From: Colimorpha sp045598945
Lineage (GTDB): Bacteria; Bacteroidota; Bacteroidia; Bacteroidales; P3
Assembly (NCBI GenBank): GCA_045598945.1
Contig: JAZRVD010000192.1
Coordinates: 1 to 6,559 of the forward strand
Length of the DNA: 6,559 nt
Reading direction: 5' to 3'
In this document: positions 6,462 to 6,559 of the stretch, piece by piece
Numbering within the stretch: position 1 is the first letter of the stretch
Layout of the letters: each line of letters begins with the position of its first letter
Translations under genes and position numbers: made by a program
Notes under the pieces: generated by a model
Databases searched by the model: none
The model's input: only the letters and a program-made list of their open reading frames with translations
What the model was told of the DNA's origin: nothing

Positions 6462-6490
6462 CCCGGAGCCAAGTAAATACTGGCTTCGGG
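6462..6490. terminator. Hairpin in the upstream intergenic region
   Basis: CCCGGAGCCA at 6462-6471 pairs with TGGCTTCGGG at 6481-6490 around a 9-base loop. As plus-strand RNA all ten positions pair (one G-U); as minus-strand RNA the same position is an A-C mismatch. No long U tract follows on either side, only TTGCATTTCT on the plus strand and an AT-rich TAATTTAT on the minus strand. It lies 26 bases past the stop of the possible upstream gene, so it may end that transcript, or form a 5' leader hairpin if the nearby promoter candidate is real. Confidence 0.4.
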
Positions 6491-6501
6491 TTGCATTTCT
6501 C

Positions 6502-6509
6502 CAAAAGTA
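6502..6509 (-). promoter_or_regulatory. Candidate Bacteroidetes -7 box for the GTPase operon
   Basis: TACTTTTG on the minus strand is an exact match to the Bacteroidetes -7 consensus TAnnTTTG. There is no TTTG at the usual 19-21 base spacing upstream; the closest lies only 12 bases away. Transcription from here would begin near 6495 and place the 6462-6490 hairpin in the leader of the GTPase operon. A six-base match in AT-rich DNA can easily be chance. Confidence 0.22.
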
Positions 6510-6516
6510 AGCCCCC

Positions 6517-6558
6517 CTAATCAAAAAGTGTTGGCAGTGGCGGCCCTTTCTGAGCCTC
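6517..6558 (-). CDS. Possible C-terminal tail of an upstream gene (partial)
   Basis: From the window edge the minus strand reads EAQKGPPLPTLFD and then TAG at 6519-6517, followed by the hairpin. The position of hairpin and stop fits the 3' end of a gene. A second frame, open from 6557 to the TAA at 6422-6420 (45 codons, including RGAYFWRNATRSQYLLGSGQ), is an alternative. Too little is visible to name the product. Confidence 0.28.
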   Translation of the reverse strand, partial: EAQKGPPLPTLFD

Positions 6559-6559
6559 T

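Noticed and set aside
1..6559. tRNA, rRNA, CRISPR array or known riboswitch
   Set aside because: Reading both strands showed no cloverleaf, no spaced direct repeats and no recognisable riboswitch core. No long direct repeats framing the GTPase block were seen by eye, though a computed search would be more reliable.

Overview
The window looks like a piece of a Bacteroidales chromosome, probably Prevotella or Bacteroides. The reasons are the style of the large periplasmic TPR gene, the absence of clear Shine-Dalgarno sequences, and a decayed zinc-ribbon transposase of a type common in that group. Nothing here fixes the genus. Every convincing gene is on the minus strand, so transcription runs from high to low coordinates.

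Region by region, in transcription order. (a) 6559-6301: the possible 3' tail of an unidentified upstream gene, a hairpin at 6462-6490, and about 140 bases of broken coding-like frames. (b) 6300-5932: two short reading frames of 46 and 70 codons just upstream of the GTPases. Their frames are linked by an A9 run and a 1-base offset, so they may be two small genes, one recoded gene or one damaged gene. (c) 5935-2488: two large overlapping genes for dynamin-like GTPases of 591 and 561 residues. The first carries a Gly/Ala-rich hydrophobic hairpin near its C-terminus; the second has a full set of GTPase motifs and a C-terminal coiled coil. (d) 2469-2368: a 33-codon frame for a tiny single-span membrane protein, 18 bases after the second GTPase; I found it by eye. 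(e) 2367-1727: an AT-rich spacer holding a decayed transposase start and an orphan plus-strand reading frame. (f) 1726-1: a GC-richer gene for an exported TPR-repeat protein, cut off by the window edge.

The centre of interest is the tandem dynamin-like pair. Two adjacent, translationally coupled bacterial dynamin-like proteins recall the LeoA/LeoBC pair of the Eleos anti-phage system, and the AT-rich block beside transposase debris suits a laterally acquired defence or stress module. A plausible working model is that the two GTPases form a hetero-oligomer that acts on membranes, with the 33-residue membrane peptide and the short upstream proteins as accessory parts. The assignment to Eleos and the role of the small proteins are inference from family memory and gene order, not shown by the sequence alone.
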